Part shown: piece by piece, positions 1 through 6,236 of the stretch
How positions within the stretch are numbered: position 1 is the stretch's first letter
Layout of the letters: each line of letters opens with the position of its first letter
Origin: Phytoactinopolyspora endophytica
Lineage (GTDB): Bacteria; Actinomycetota; Actinomycetes; Jiangellales; Jiangellaceae
DNA length: 6,872 nt
Direction of reading: 5' to 3'
NCBI RefSeq assembly: GCF_004138495.1
Contig: NZ_ML142851.1
Span: forward strand, 98,475 to 105,346
Program-made: the position numbers and the translations under genes
Notes under the pieces: generated by a model
Told to the model about the DNA's origin: nothing
The model's input: only the letters and a program-made list of their open reading frames with translations
Databases searched by the model: none

Positions 1-1
1 G

Positions 2-1408
2 GACGAGGTCCGCATCGGCTTGGCCGCGGTGCGGCCCGACGACGGCGGTGTGGCGGCCATGTACGGCGGCTCGGACGCCATCGACCAGCCCTTCAACAAC
101 GCGTTGGACGGCAAGCAACAAGCCGGCTCGACGGTAAAGCCGTTGACGCTGGCCGCAGCTCTCGAGGACGGTGCCTCGCTGGAGAGCACATACTGGGGTG
201 ACACACCGTTCGACGCGCCCGAGCTGGGTCCTCCGGTGAACAACCTAGGTGATAGGGACTACGGCGAAGAGATCGACCTTCTGGAGTCGATGGAGCGGTC
301 GATCAACACCGCATTCGTCGATGTGACCATGCAGATGGGGCCGGCGAAAGTAGTCGATGCCCTGACTCGGGCCGGTTTCCCGGAGGACGCCGAGGACCTG
401 GAGGCGAACCCGCGCGTCACGCTCGGCCAGGCCAAGGTGTCCACGGTGGAGATGGCGGAGGTCTATGCGACATTGGCCGCGGGCGGACGCCATACTGAAT
501 GGTACACGGTGAGCAGGGTGACCGACCGCGGCGGCAACGTGCTCCACTCGGTCGATCCGGAACCGAAGAATGTCTTCGAGCCGGACGTCATGGCCGATGT
601 CACGTATGCGATGACGCAGGTGGTGGATGGGGATAACGGAACCGGGAGCGTCGCGCAGGATCTGAACCGGCCATCTGCGGGCAAGACCGGAACCCACGAG
701 GACCTTACCGCCTGGTATGCGGGCTTCACCCCGCAACTGGCGACGACCGTGTCGTTCATCAACGGTGAAGGCGAGGATGCCGGCACCAAGTCCCTGGACG
801 GGGTCGGCGGCGAGGACAAGTTCCGCGCAGGTGGATATCCGGCGCGGGTCTGGACGGCGTTCATGAATGCCGTACTCGAGGACGAGGATGTGCTCGAGTT
901 CCCAGAGCGGACGGAGCCGGAGGAGCCGGAGCCGACCGAGACTCCGGAGCCGGATGTGGACGAGCCGACCCGTCGGCCGGAGCCGCCGGAAGATGACAAC
1001 GATGACGAGTCCGGCGGTGATGAGCGCGGCGGTGACAACGGGGGCGGTAACGCCCAAGGTGGAGACGGCGGTACCGACGGCGGTGGAGACGGCGGTACCG
1101 ATGGCGGTGACGAGTCGGGCGACGACGGCGGTGACGGAACCGATGGTGGTACTGACGGCGGTGACGGGTCCGATGGCGGTGACGAGTCGGGCGACGACGG
1201 CGGTCCGTGGGGCGACGACGGGTCCGATGGCGACGACGGCGGCGACGATGGCGGTGATGGAACCGATGGTGGTACTGACGGCGACGAGTCCTGGGGCGGG
1301 ACCGACAATGGTGATGAGTCCGACGACGGCGGCAACGGGAACCAGAACGGGAACCAAGACGGCGACGGCAACGACGACGGCGATGACGACGACGAAGGCT
1401 GGGGCTAG
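2..1408 (+). CDS. Penicillin-binding protein, probably class A (bifunctional), 3' part with acidic Asp/Gly-rich tail
   Basis: The reading frame is open from the first complete codon (base 2), so the true start and the expected N-terminal membrane anchor and glycosyltransferase domain lie outside the window. Visible is the penicillin-binding transpeptidase domain, which cross-links peptidoglycan stem peptides outside the membrane. The catalytic serine motif SxxK reads STVK (bases 128-139, inside QQAGSTVKP), SxN reads SIN (299-307) and KTG reads KTGT (683-694). All three key motifs are intact and in order, so the enzyme should be active. The lead-in to the active site (AVRPDDGGVAAMYGG, then FNNAL and KQQAG) matches the class A pattern. 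The catalytic domain ends near base 890 and is followed by a Glu/Pro-rich linker and an Asp/Gly-rich tail to the stop. A GT87-like gene directly downstream recalls M. tuberculosis ponA1-Rv0051, which supports a PonA-type assignment. The class A call is an inference because the glycosyltransferase domain is not seen. Confidence 0.93.
   Translation, partial: DEVRIGLAAVRPDDGGVAAMYGGSDAIDQPFNNALDGKQQAGSTVKPLTLAAALEDGASLESTYWGDTPFDAPELGPPVNNLGDRDYGEEIDLLESMERSINTAFVDVTMQMGPAKVVDALTRAGFPEDAEDLEANPRVTLGQAKVSTVEMAEVYATLAAGGRHTEWYTVSRVTDRGGNVLHSVDPEPKNVFEPDVMADVTYAMTQVVDGDNGTGSVAQDLNRPSAGKTGTHEDLTAWYAGFTPQLATTVSFINGEGEDAGTKSLDGVGGEDKFRAGGYPARVWTAFMNAVLEDEDVLEFPERTEPEEPEPTETPEPDVDEPTRRPEPPEDDNDDESGGDERGGDNGGGNAQGGDGGTDGGGDGGTDGGDESGDDGGDGTDGGTDGGDGSDGGDESGDDGGPWGDDGSDGDDGGDDGGDGTDGGTDGDESWGGTDNGDESDDGGNGNQNGNQDGDGNDDGDDDDEGWG
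893..1405 (+). repeat. Low-complexity C-terminal tail of the PBP with internal direct repeats
   Basis: The last 171 codons of the PBP are compositionally biased. Bases 893-991 encode a Glu/Pro/Thr stretch (for example PEEPEPTETPEP). From base 992 to the end the protein is nearly all Asp, Gly, Glu, Ser, Thr and Asn, with three Trp. The DNA carries exact direct repeats: 34 bp at 1099-1132 and again at 1171-1204, and 25 bp at 1136-1160 and again at 1259-1283. Three nonapeptides fit GGxGxDxxx: 1127-1153, 1157-1183 and 1250-1276. They lack the hydrophobic residue expected at position 8 of an RTX calcium-binding repeat, so a folded beta-roll is unlikely. The tail should be extracytoplasmic, disordered and strongly negative. 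Disordered, often Pro-rich tails are known on actinobacterial PonA proteins; this very Asp/Gly-rich form is less usual. Such repeats are prone to change in length by slippage or recombination. Confidence 0.85.
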
Positions 1409-1424
1409 CGCTGCCTGGAACGGG

Positions 1425-1452
1425 CGACGCCCACGTGAGCGAGAAGGCGTCG
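1425..1452 (+). other. Inverted repeat between PBP and GT87-like gene
   Basis: Bases 1425-1431 (CGACGCC) and 1446-1452 (GGCGTCG) are perfect 7-bp complements with a 14-base loop that itself contains CACGTG. It lies in the 63-bp gap between the PBP stop and the next start. No T run follows, so it is not a convincing intrinsic terminator. It could tune read-through, or be chance in GC-rich DNA. Confidence 0.3.
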
Positions 1453-1471
1453 GCTGCGGCACCATAGGCGG

Positions 1472-2896
1472 GTGATCTCGTCGCCAGTCCTGCCAAGCCG
1501 GGATGACCCAGCCGCGGCGGCCGCCAGCGAATGGGTCGGTGGCCGTGCGGGAATGCACGCGGTACCGGGTAAGCACTGGTGGACCCCGGTGCGGATCGCG
1601 CTCGCCGTCGGTTGCGTGGTACTTGCCCTGGGCGTCATCACGAACAAGCCGTGTCACGACATGTCGTGGGAGACGCGAGAGGACCGGACGGTCTGGACGT
1701 CGCTGTGCTATACGGATGTGCCGTTCCTCTACGCCGAGCGAGGCCTGGCCGATGGTGATCTCGTCTACCGCGACAGCGCGCTGGAATACCCGGTCCTGAC
1801 GGGCGCCGTGATGCAGGCCTCGGCGTACGCGGCGCAGGCCGTCCAGTCAGCCGTGGATGCGGATCCGGCCGACCGCGTCGTCGCCGAGGGCGTCCGGTTC
1901 TATGAGATCACCGCGGTGCTGATGGGCGTGGCCGCGCTCGTGGTCATCGTGGCGACGTCGCGGACCGTGCCACGCCGGCCCTGGGATGCGTTGCTCGTCG
2001 CGGCATCGCCGGTGCTACTGATCAGCGCCACCATCAACTGGGACCTGCTGGCGGTTGCGGCGACGAGCGTGGCGATCCTGGCCTGGACCCGGGAGAGACC
2101 CGGTTGGGCCGGCGTGCTGATCGGGATCGGCGCGGCGGTCAAGCTCTACCCGATCTTGTTGCTCGGCGTCGTCTTCCTCGTTGTCCTCCGCGAACCGGAG
2201 CGGCTGGCGGCGTTCCGGCGGTTCGTGGTCACTGTCGTGGCCGCCGCGGTGATGTGGGCGGCTGTCAATGTTCCCGTCGCGTTGTGGGCCTGGGACGGAT
2301 GGACCTACTTCTTCACGTTCAACTCCGACAGAGGCGCCGAGTTCGGTTCCGTCTGGTACGCGCTGGAGCTGTTGGCGCCTGACTTGCTGCATAACGACAT
2401 CGACCGGATGGTGGTCGGCGCCGGTCTGATCATGCTCGGGCTGGTGGTGGTCCTGGCGATGATGGCACCGGAGCCGCCCAGGATGACCCAGCTGGCCTTT
2501 CTGGCCGTGGCAGCGTTCCTGCTCATCAACAAGGTGTGGTCCCCGCAGTACACACTGTGGCTGGTCCCGTTGGCAGTGCTGGCCAGGCCCCGATGGCGTG
2601 AACTGCTCATCTGGCAGGTGGCCGAGGTGCTCTACTTCGTCTCGGTGTGGTTCTACCTGGCCGGCTTCTTCGATCCGTCGAATCCGATGATCTCCGGTGA
2701 CGTCTACGCGTGGTCGATCCTGCTCCGGGTGGGAGCGCTGGTGTGGCTGTGCGGCGTGGTGTGCCGCGACATCATCCGGCCAGAGCATGATCCGGTGCGT
2801 CGGGTGAGCGACCCGGCATCCTGCTCGCACCGGCACGGCACGTACGCCCGGGACGACGGGCGTGCCCGGACCGCCGGGAGGCCGACGTCGGCATGA
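1472..2896 (+). CDS. GT87/DUF2029-like polytopic membrane glycosyltransferase (Rv0051-like)
   Basis: This is a 474-residue integral membrane protein with roughly ten hydrophobic helices: about residues 39-56, 144-163, 173-204, 211-238, 249-274, 313-331, 338-371, 379-398 and 411-430. It is probably a GT-C enzyme that moves a sugar from a polyprenyl-phosphate donor to an acceptor outside the membrane. Supporting signs are a first outer loop with CYTDVPFLY around residue 82 (an acidic residue in this loop is essential in the GT87 enzyme PimE), EYPVLTG at 105-111, NWD at 189-191, GIGAAVKLYP at 218-227 and NKVWSPQYTLWLVPL at 353-367. The Arg-rich C-terminus after residue 432 is probably cytoplasmic. 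The start is uncertain: GTG at 1472 and ATG at 1553 (residue 28) are the plausible choices, and neither has a strong ribosome binding site. Beginning at 1553 would still keep all helices. Its place directly after a PBP parallels ponA1-Rv0051 in mycobacteria. Donor and acceptor sugars cannot be told from sequence. Confidence 0.85.
   Translation: MISSPVLPSRDDPAAAAASEWVGGRAGMHAVPGKHWWTPVRIALAVGCVVLALGVITNKPCHDMSWETREDRTVWTSLCYTDVPFLYAERGLADGDLVYRDSALEYPVLTGAVMQASAYAAQAVQSAVDADPADRVVAEGVRFYEITAVLMGVAALVVIVATSRTVPRRPWDALLVAASPVLLISATINWDLLAVAATSVAILAWTRERPGWAGVLIGIGAAVKLYPILLLGVVFLVVLREPERLAAFRRFVVTVVAAAVMWAAVNVPVALWAWDGWTYFFTFNSDRGAEFGSVWYALELLAPDLLHNDIDRMVVGAGLIMLGLVVVLAMMAPEPPRMTQLAFLAVAAFLLINKVWSPQYTLWLVPLAVLARPRWRELLIWQVAEVLYFVSVWFYLAGFFDPSNPMISGDVYAWSILLRVGALVWLCGVVCRDIIRPEHDPVRRVSDPASCSHRHGTYARDDGRARTAGRPTSA
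2876..2881 (+). promoter_or_regulatory. Ribosome binding site for the PIG-V-like gene
   Basis: GGGAGG lies inside the end of the upstream gene, 11 bases before the ATG at 2893. With the ATGA overlap (2893-2896) it supports that start over the in-frame ATG at 2923 and suggests translational coupling. Confidence 0.6.
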
Positions 2897-4119
2897 GTAC
2901 GGACCGCCGCCGCCACTCACGAATGTCCAACCTCGCGCTGCTGCCGGCGGATCTGGATCGGCTGCAGCGGAGGCTGGGTCCGACCGGTCGGGACGCGTTG
3001 GGTATCTGGCTGCTCAGCCGGGTGTCGATGTGGGTGCTGGCCGTGGCCGCGGGCTGGTTGTTCGTGGCCGAGGGCCAAGACGTCCTGCCGTGGGCGGAGC
3101 GGTGGGTGCGTTGGGACTTCGTCCATTTCCGGGGAATCGCGGAGTCCGGCTATGGGGGCCGGCCGACGGAAGTCCCGAACGAGGCGTTCTTCCCCGGCCT
3201 TCCTGGCCTGTTGTGGCTCGGGAGCCAGCTCGGTCTCTCGCACGTGGTCACCGGGCTTCTGGTATCGCTGGTGGCCGGGGCTGTCGCGGCGGTGGCACTC
3301 GGGCGGCTGGGCGAGCTCGAGGGTGGCCCCGCGGCCGGGCGACTGACGGTCCTCGCGTGGGTATGTGCGCCGCCGGCGGTGTTCCTGGCCGCCCCGTACA
3401 CGGAGGCCCTCTTCCTGGCGTGCGCGTTTCCGGCGTGGCTGGCCGCCCGTCGCGGGAACTGGCTGGCCGCCGGGGTGCTGACGTCGCTGGCCTGCACAGT
3501 CCGGGTCAGTGGGGTCTTCCTCGCGGCCGCGGTGGGGGTGCATTGGCTGGCCACCCGCATCGAGGCATGGCGTACGACGGCGCCTGACCGGACCGGCGAT
3601 GACGGGCCCCGAGGATGGAGTTGGTCGGGTTTCGGCTGGCTGTTCCTGCCGTTGATCCCGCTGGCGGCCTGGATGGCTTACTTGAAGCACCTCACCGGCG
3701 ATTGGCTGGCGTGGCTGGATGCTCAAGCCGAGGAGTGGAATCGTGAGTTCCACTGGCCGTGGGAGGCGTGGGCGAATACATGGAATGTCGTGTTCGGCGG
3801 CGCCTATTCGCCCGAGGTCGCCTGGATGTTCGGTGCCGAGCTGGTGGCGTTGACTGTCGGGGTGGCGCTGACGGCAGGACTGCTGTGGTGGCGACGCTGG
3901 GGCGAGGCTACCTGGGTCGGTCTTCAGGTGATCGCCTTCGGGACGTCCTTCTGGTTCTTCTCCGTGCCTCGTGCCAGCCTGCTCTGGTGGCCGTTGTGGG
4001 TCGCCTTGGGCGTGCTCGCCGCGCGTCGTCGGTGGGTTCTCTGGGCCTACCTCGTGATCAGCGCGCCCCTCATGGGGGTATGGGCCGTGGCATTTCTGAC
4101 CGGCCGCTGGGCCGGCTGA
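2893..4119 (+). CDS. PIG-V-like (GT76-type) membrane mannosyltransferase
   Basis: This is a 408-residue polytopic membrane protein resembling the bacterial relatives of PIG-V, the GPI mannosyltransferase II. These GT-C enzymes are thought to use polyprenyl-phosphate-mannose on the outer membrane face. After a basic N-terminus, the first helix (about residues 36-58) leads to the characteristic loop RWDFVHFRGIAESGY (73-87), whose Asp75 is the likely catalytic acid. Next come FFPGLPGLLWL (99-109), AAPYTEALFL (166-175) and CTVRVSGVFL (201-210), the usual order for this family. Further helices lie near 117-136, 152-184, 188-219, 246-264, 312-331, 340-356, 362-377 and 380-402. A loop rich in Trp and acidic residues (270-300) sits between two of them. 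The ATG overlaps the upstream stop as ATGA, so the two glycosyltransferases are very probably made together. The acceptor (protein, lipid or glycan) is unknown. The family call is firm; mannose as substrate is inferred from the family. Confidence 0.85.
   Translation: MSTDRRRHSRMSNLALLPADLDRLQRRLGPTGRDALGIWLLSRVSMWVLAVAAGWLFVAEGQDVLPWAERWVRWDFVHFRGIAESGYGGRPTEVPNEAFFPGLPGLLWLGSQLGLSHVVTGLLVSLVAGAVAAVALGRLGELEGGPAAGRLTVLAWVCAPPAVFLAAPYTEALFLACAFPAWLAARRGNWLAAGVLTSLACTVRVSGVFLAAAVGVHWLATRIEAWRTTAPDRTGDDGPRGWSWSGFGWLFLPLIPLAAWMAYLKHLTGDWLAWLDAQAEEWNREFHWPWEAWANTWNVVFGGAYSPEVAWMFGAELVALTVGVALTAGLLWWRRWGEATWVGLQVIAFGTSFWFFSVPRASLLWWPLWVALGVLAARRRWVLWAYLVISAPLMGVWAVAFLTGRWAG
4100..4115. terminator. 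Candidate bidirectional hairpin at convergent gene ends
   Basis: CCGGCC (4100-4105) and GGCCGG (4110-4115) form a perfect 6-bp GC stem with a 4-base loop. It overlaps the last codons of the mannosyltransferase gene and lies 12 bases past the stop of the opposing stress gene. No T run follows on either strand. It is placed where a shared terminator is needed, but it may simply reflect GC-rich coding sequence. Confidence 0.35.
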
Positions 4120-4127
4120 ATGTGCCG

Positions 4128-4607
4128 CTAGAGGTTGGTGCTGGCGAGGAGGAGACGGGCCTGCTCGGTGTGGCCGCCACGGGCGACCAGATCGTAGTGG
4201 GTCGCGACGAGGCCACGGGTGGACGCGAAGGTCTTGCGGCTGCCCGCGAAGGCGTGCGAGGCGAACCCGAAGCCGGCGCCCCATGTAGCACCGATGACGG
4301 CGCCCATCACCATCATCCCCAGCCAGGTGAACCCGGCCGAGAAGAGACCCATGACGAGGCCGAGGAACCCACCGAGTGCGCCGCCGTTGAGCGCACCGTT
4401 GCCGACGGCGCGCAGCTTGTTCGCCGGGCCGGTGACCCGCTCGACGAGCCTGAGGTCCGAGCCGACGATGTCCAGGTTCTCAATGGGGAAGCCCTCGGCG
4501 TTGAGCCGGTTCACCGCGTCCTGTGCCTCGTCGTAGGTCGAGTATGTCGCCACGGTGTTCCAGGCGGCCTTGATCGGGTCGTACTGTGGCACGTCCGCAT
4601 GTGTCAT
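4128..4607 (-). CDS. General stress protein with N-terminal YflT-like domain and glycine-rich membrane segment
   Basis: This is a 159-residue protein of the family often annotated 'general stress protein' in actinobacteria (N-terminal domain resembling Bacillus YflT, a heat-induced stress protein). Residues 18-60 hold the conserved part: TYSTYDEAQDAVNRL, then FPIENLDIVGSDLRLVERVTG. Residues 68-117 are hydrophobic and Gly/Ala-rich (NGGALGGFLGLVMGLF, then GAVIGATWGAGFGF), resembling a glycine-zipper membrane hairpin. The C-terminus (about 127-159) holds FASTRGLVATHYDLVA and ends in LLLASTNL. Length and layout match full-length family members, so the gene looks intact. Start choice is clear: the ATG is preceded by GAAGGAG at ideal spacing. 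It has its own upstream gap of 341 bp and is probably transcribed alone. Its stop is 8 bp from the stop of the convergent mannosyltransferase gene. The biochemical role of this family is not established. Some databases label relatives as magnesium transporters, which nothing in the sequence supports. Confidence 0.85.
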   Translation of the reverse strand: MTHADVPQYDPIKAAWNTVATYSTYDEAQDAVNRLNAEGFPIENLDIVGSDLRLVERVTGPANKLRAVGNGALNGGALGGFLGLVMGLFSAGFTWLGMMVMGAVIGATWGAGFGFASHAFAGSRKTFASTRGLVATHYDLVARGGHTEQARLLLASTNL

Positions 4608-4614
4608 CGTGCTT

Positions 4615-4621
4615 CTCCTTC
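4615..4621 (-). promoter_or_regulatory. Strong ribosome binding site of the stress protein gene
   Basis: On the minus strand GAAGGAG lies 7 bases before the ATG at 4607. It is the best Shine-Dalgarno match at any start in the window and suggests high translation. Confidence 0.8.
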
Positions 4622-4865
4622 TTTCTCAGACCCCACGGACAATCATCGCGTCGCCTCGTTAACCGTATCTGTGCACTGGCTGTGAATTCTCTAAACTTCG
4701 GGTCCCTTCCCTGCCTCGCCTGACGATCGGCGCCTGCCTGGAGTTCCTACCCTCGTCGCTATTGCCGCTGCATGCGAACGCTGACATGTGCCTGGCTGTC
4801 ATCCTGATGGCTCATGGGCGGCCCCTGTGCGGCGTCGGAGCCTCCTGGCGTGGTCAGAGTTCGGC

Positions 4866-4917
4866 TCCGGAACTATCTTTTACCCGGTTAGCACTGGTTC
4901 GAACCACTATTCCGGAA
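4866..4917. repeat. Nested palindromes downstream of the amidohydrolase gene
   Basis: A 12-bp perfect palindrome TGGTTCGAACCA (4895-4906) is flanked by TCCGGAA (4866-4872) and its complement TTCCGGA (4910-4916). TTCCGGAA (4910-4917) is itself palindromic. On the minus strand this begins about 30 bases after the amidohydrolase stop. It could form an extended stem in RNA (terminator-like but without a T run) or be an operator for the stress gene about 290 bp away. Function is unproven. Confidence 0.4.
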
Positions 4918-4948
4918 TGCGCAGGCCCGCCCGCCCTCGTCGACTACA

Positions 4949-6187
4949 TCAGAGGTATCTCTTCACGACCTGTCCGCCTTGGATGACGAGGACGACGTTG
5001 GCCGGGTCTGCGAGCAACGTGATGTCAGCCAGCGGATCACCGTCGCAGACCACGATGTCGGCCAGTTTGCCGGCCTCGACAGTGCCGAGCCGGTCGGCGA
5101 CGCCGAGCAGAGTGGCCGCGTGCACCGTCCCCGCCTGGAGAGCGGCCATGGGGTCCATGCCGATCGTGACCAGCTGGCCGAGCTCAGTGAGGTTCGTACC
5201 GTGAGCTGAGATCGCCGCGTCCGTGCCCATGGCGACGCGGACGCCTCGCCGGATGGCTTCGGAGACGCGCCGGTACGCCTCTTCCTCCATCGCCCGCTTG
5301 GCTTCGTACGCCTCGATCGGGAGCAGGTGCTTGCGCTCGTGGTAGCCGACGAACGTCGACAGGGTCGGCACCAGGAAGGTGCCGTGCTCGAGCATCAGGT
5401 CGATTCCCTTGTCGTCGATCAAATACCCGTGCTCGACGCTGGTGACGCCACCGAGTACCGCATTGCGGATTCCGGCCGCTCCCTGCGCGTGCGCGGCGAC
5501 CGGACGGCCACCGTGCCTCCCCGCCTCGTCGACGATCGCTGCGATCTCGTCGACGGTGAGCCCCTCGTCGTCGGGCGTGTCGGAAGGGCTCGACACTCCG
5601 CCTGTGGCGCAGAGCTTGATCACGTCGGCACCATCCCGCATCAGGCGACGAGCACCCACCCGGGCCTCCTGTGCCGAGTCGACGAGCTCCGCTGCCGATG
5701 ACTCGTGGTCGTGCAGGTTGATACCGGTGGGAAGGCGGAAATCGGCGTGCCCCCCGGTGTGGCTCATCAGCCGCACGGCGACCTGGAGCCGCGGCGCTGA
5801 CAGCAGGCCGCGCTGTTGTGCGATACGGAAGCCCGCGTCCAGACCGCCGAGATCGCGGACACTGGTGATGCCGGCGTCGAGCGTGCGTTGGGCGCGCTCC
5901 GCCACCTCGAACGCCCACAGGCTTCGGTGCACGTCGAGGTTGTTGAGCAGCAACTTCGACGCGTTCTGGTAGCCGAGGTGGACGTGGCTGTCGATGAAAC
6001 CCGGGAGCAGGGCACGGCCCGCCAGGTCGACCACCTGCTGTCCGCTGGGCGGATCCGGTGCCTCTGCGGAAGGGCCGGCATAAGTGATCAGCTCGCCGTC
6101 GACCACGACTGCGGCGTCGTCGATGGGGGCGCTGCCGGTACCGTCGATCAGGCGGGCGTGAACATAGGCAGTGGAGTTGCTCGTCAT
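4949..6187 (-). CDS. Metal-dependent amidohydrolase, imidazolonepropionase/prolidase-like group
   Basis: This is a 412-residue cytoplasmic enzyme of the amidohydrolase superfamily (TIM barrel with a small beta-sandwich). It most resembles the group in which bacterial Xaa-Pro and Xaa-Arg/Lys dipeptidases were characterised. Metal ligands are in place: HxH at His68/His70 (DSHVHLGY), Lys191 (VIKLCATGG, the likely carboxylated bridging lysine), His233 (AHAQG), His253 (VEHGYL) and Asp323 (MGTDA), consistent with a binuclear zinc site. SHTGGHAD (142-149) is also typical of this group. The C-terminal strands (GKLADIVVCDGDPL) complete the sandwich domain. There is no signal peptide. The ATG at 6187 follows a GA-rich ribosome binding site and begins the usual N-terminal strand (AYVHARLIDGTG). 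The frame stays open 70 codons further upstream, but that part overlaps the AbgT gene and does not resemble the family. The likely reaction is hydrolysis of a dipeptide or N-acyl amino acid. The AbgT gene 49 bp upstream probably supplies or removes a related compound. Exact substrate unknown. Confidence 0.9.
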   Translation of the reverse strand: MTSNSTAYVHARLIDGTGSAPIDDAAVVVDGELITYAGPSAEAPDPPSGQQVVDLAGRALLPGFIDSHVHLGYQNASKLLLNNLDVHRSLWAFEVAERAQRTLDAGITSVRDLGGLDAGFRIAQQRGLLSAPRLQVAVRLMSHTGGHADFRLPTGINLHDHESSAAELVDSAQEARVGARRLMRDGADVIKLCATGGVSSPSDTPDDEGLTVDEIAAIVDEAGRHGGRPVAAHAQGAAGIRNAVLGGVTSVEHGYLIDDKGIDLMLEHGTFLVPTLSTFVGYHERKHLLPIEAYEAKRAMEEEAYRRVSEAIRRGVRVAMGTDAAISAHGTNLTELGQLVTIGMDPMAALQAGTVHAATLLGVADRLGTVEAGKLADIVVCDGDPLADITLLADPANVVLVIQGGQVVKRYL

Positions 6188-6190
6188 CGT

Positions 6191-6198
6191 TCTCTCTC
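6191..6198 (-). promoter_or_regulatory. Ribosome binding site deciding the amidohydrolase start
   Basis: On the minus strand GAGAGAGA lies 3-10 bases before the ATG at 6187. It is purine-rich but not a strong consensus. It favours this start over the longer open frame. Confidence 0.5.
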
Positions 6199-6236
6199 GT
6201 CGATCTTGGCAGTGGACGCGTTCGCGCGGACAGGGC

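Larger units (their letters stand above)
4608..4948. other. Intergenic region: stress-gene leader and 3' flank of the amidohydrolase
   Basis: This 341-bp gap is upstream of the stress gene and downstream of the amidohydrolase, both on the minus strand. The stress-gene promoter should lie here. The most AT-rich patch is about 4655-4700. On the minus strand it holds TACGGT (4667-4662), which fits the loose actinobacterial -10 form TAnnnT, but no good -35 hexamer stands at proper distance, so no promoter is called. An AGGAGG at 4846-4841 on the minus strand has no start codon at working distance. Short open frames here lack ribosome binding sites. No tRNA is seen. The palindromes at 4866-4917 are listed separately. 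Confidence 0.6.

Noticed and set aside
867..1475. A 202-codon plus-strand frame within the PBP tail
   Set aside because: It is a frame-shifted reading of the same GAC/GGC repeats, giving Thr/Met/Ala runs, with no ribosome binding site and no recognisable domain.
245..1657. A 470-codon open frame on the minus strand covering the PBP gene and its tail
   Set aside because: It is antisense to a PBP with intact catalytic motifs. Its residues mirror the complement of the Asp/Gly codons (Val, Ala, Ile, Thr runs), it resembles no family, and GC-rich DNA commonly leaves such frames open.
2917..4284. A 455-codon minus-strand frame antisense to the PIG-V-like gene
   Set aside because: The composition is Arg/Pro/Gln-rich with no domain, and the opposite strand encodes a clear membrane glycosyltransferase with family motifs.
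4766..4822. An 18-codon minus-strand small frame in the gap, with an AGGAGG upstream at 4846-4841
   Set aside because: The AGGAGG is much too far from the ATG to act as its ribosome binding site, and nothing else supports a gene.
4895..4906. GGTTCGAACC looks like the T-loop of a tRNA
   Set aside because: No acceptor stem, anticodon arm or D-arm can be placed around it on either strand. It is a simple palindrome.
4895..4906. The same palindrome as an actinobacterial LexA (SOS) box
   Set aside because: The LexA box in this phylum has the form CGAAC, four bases, GTTCG. Here the half-sites are joined in the opposite order (GTTCGAAC) with no spacer.
4762..5204. Two overlapping plus-strand open frames spanning the 341-bp gap and the amidohydrolase 3' end
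   Set aside because: They have weak starts, no ribosome binding site and no similarity to known proteins, and their 3' portions are antisense to conserved amidohydrolase sequence.
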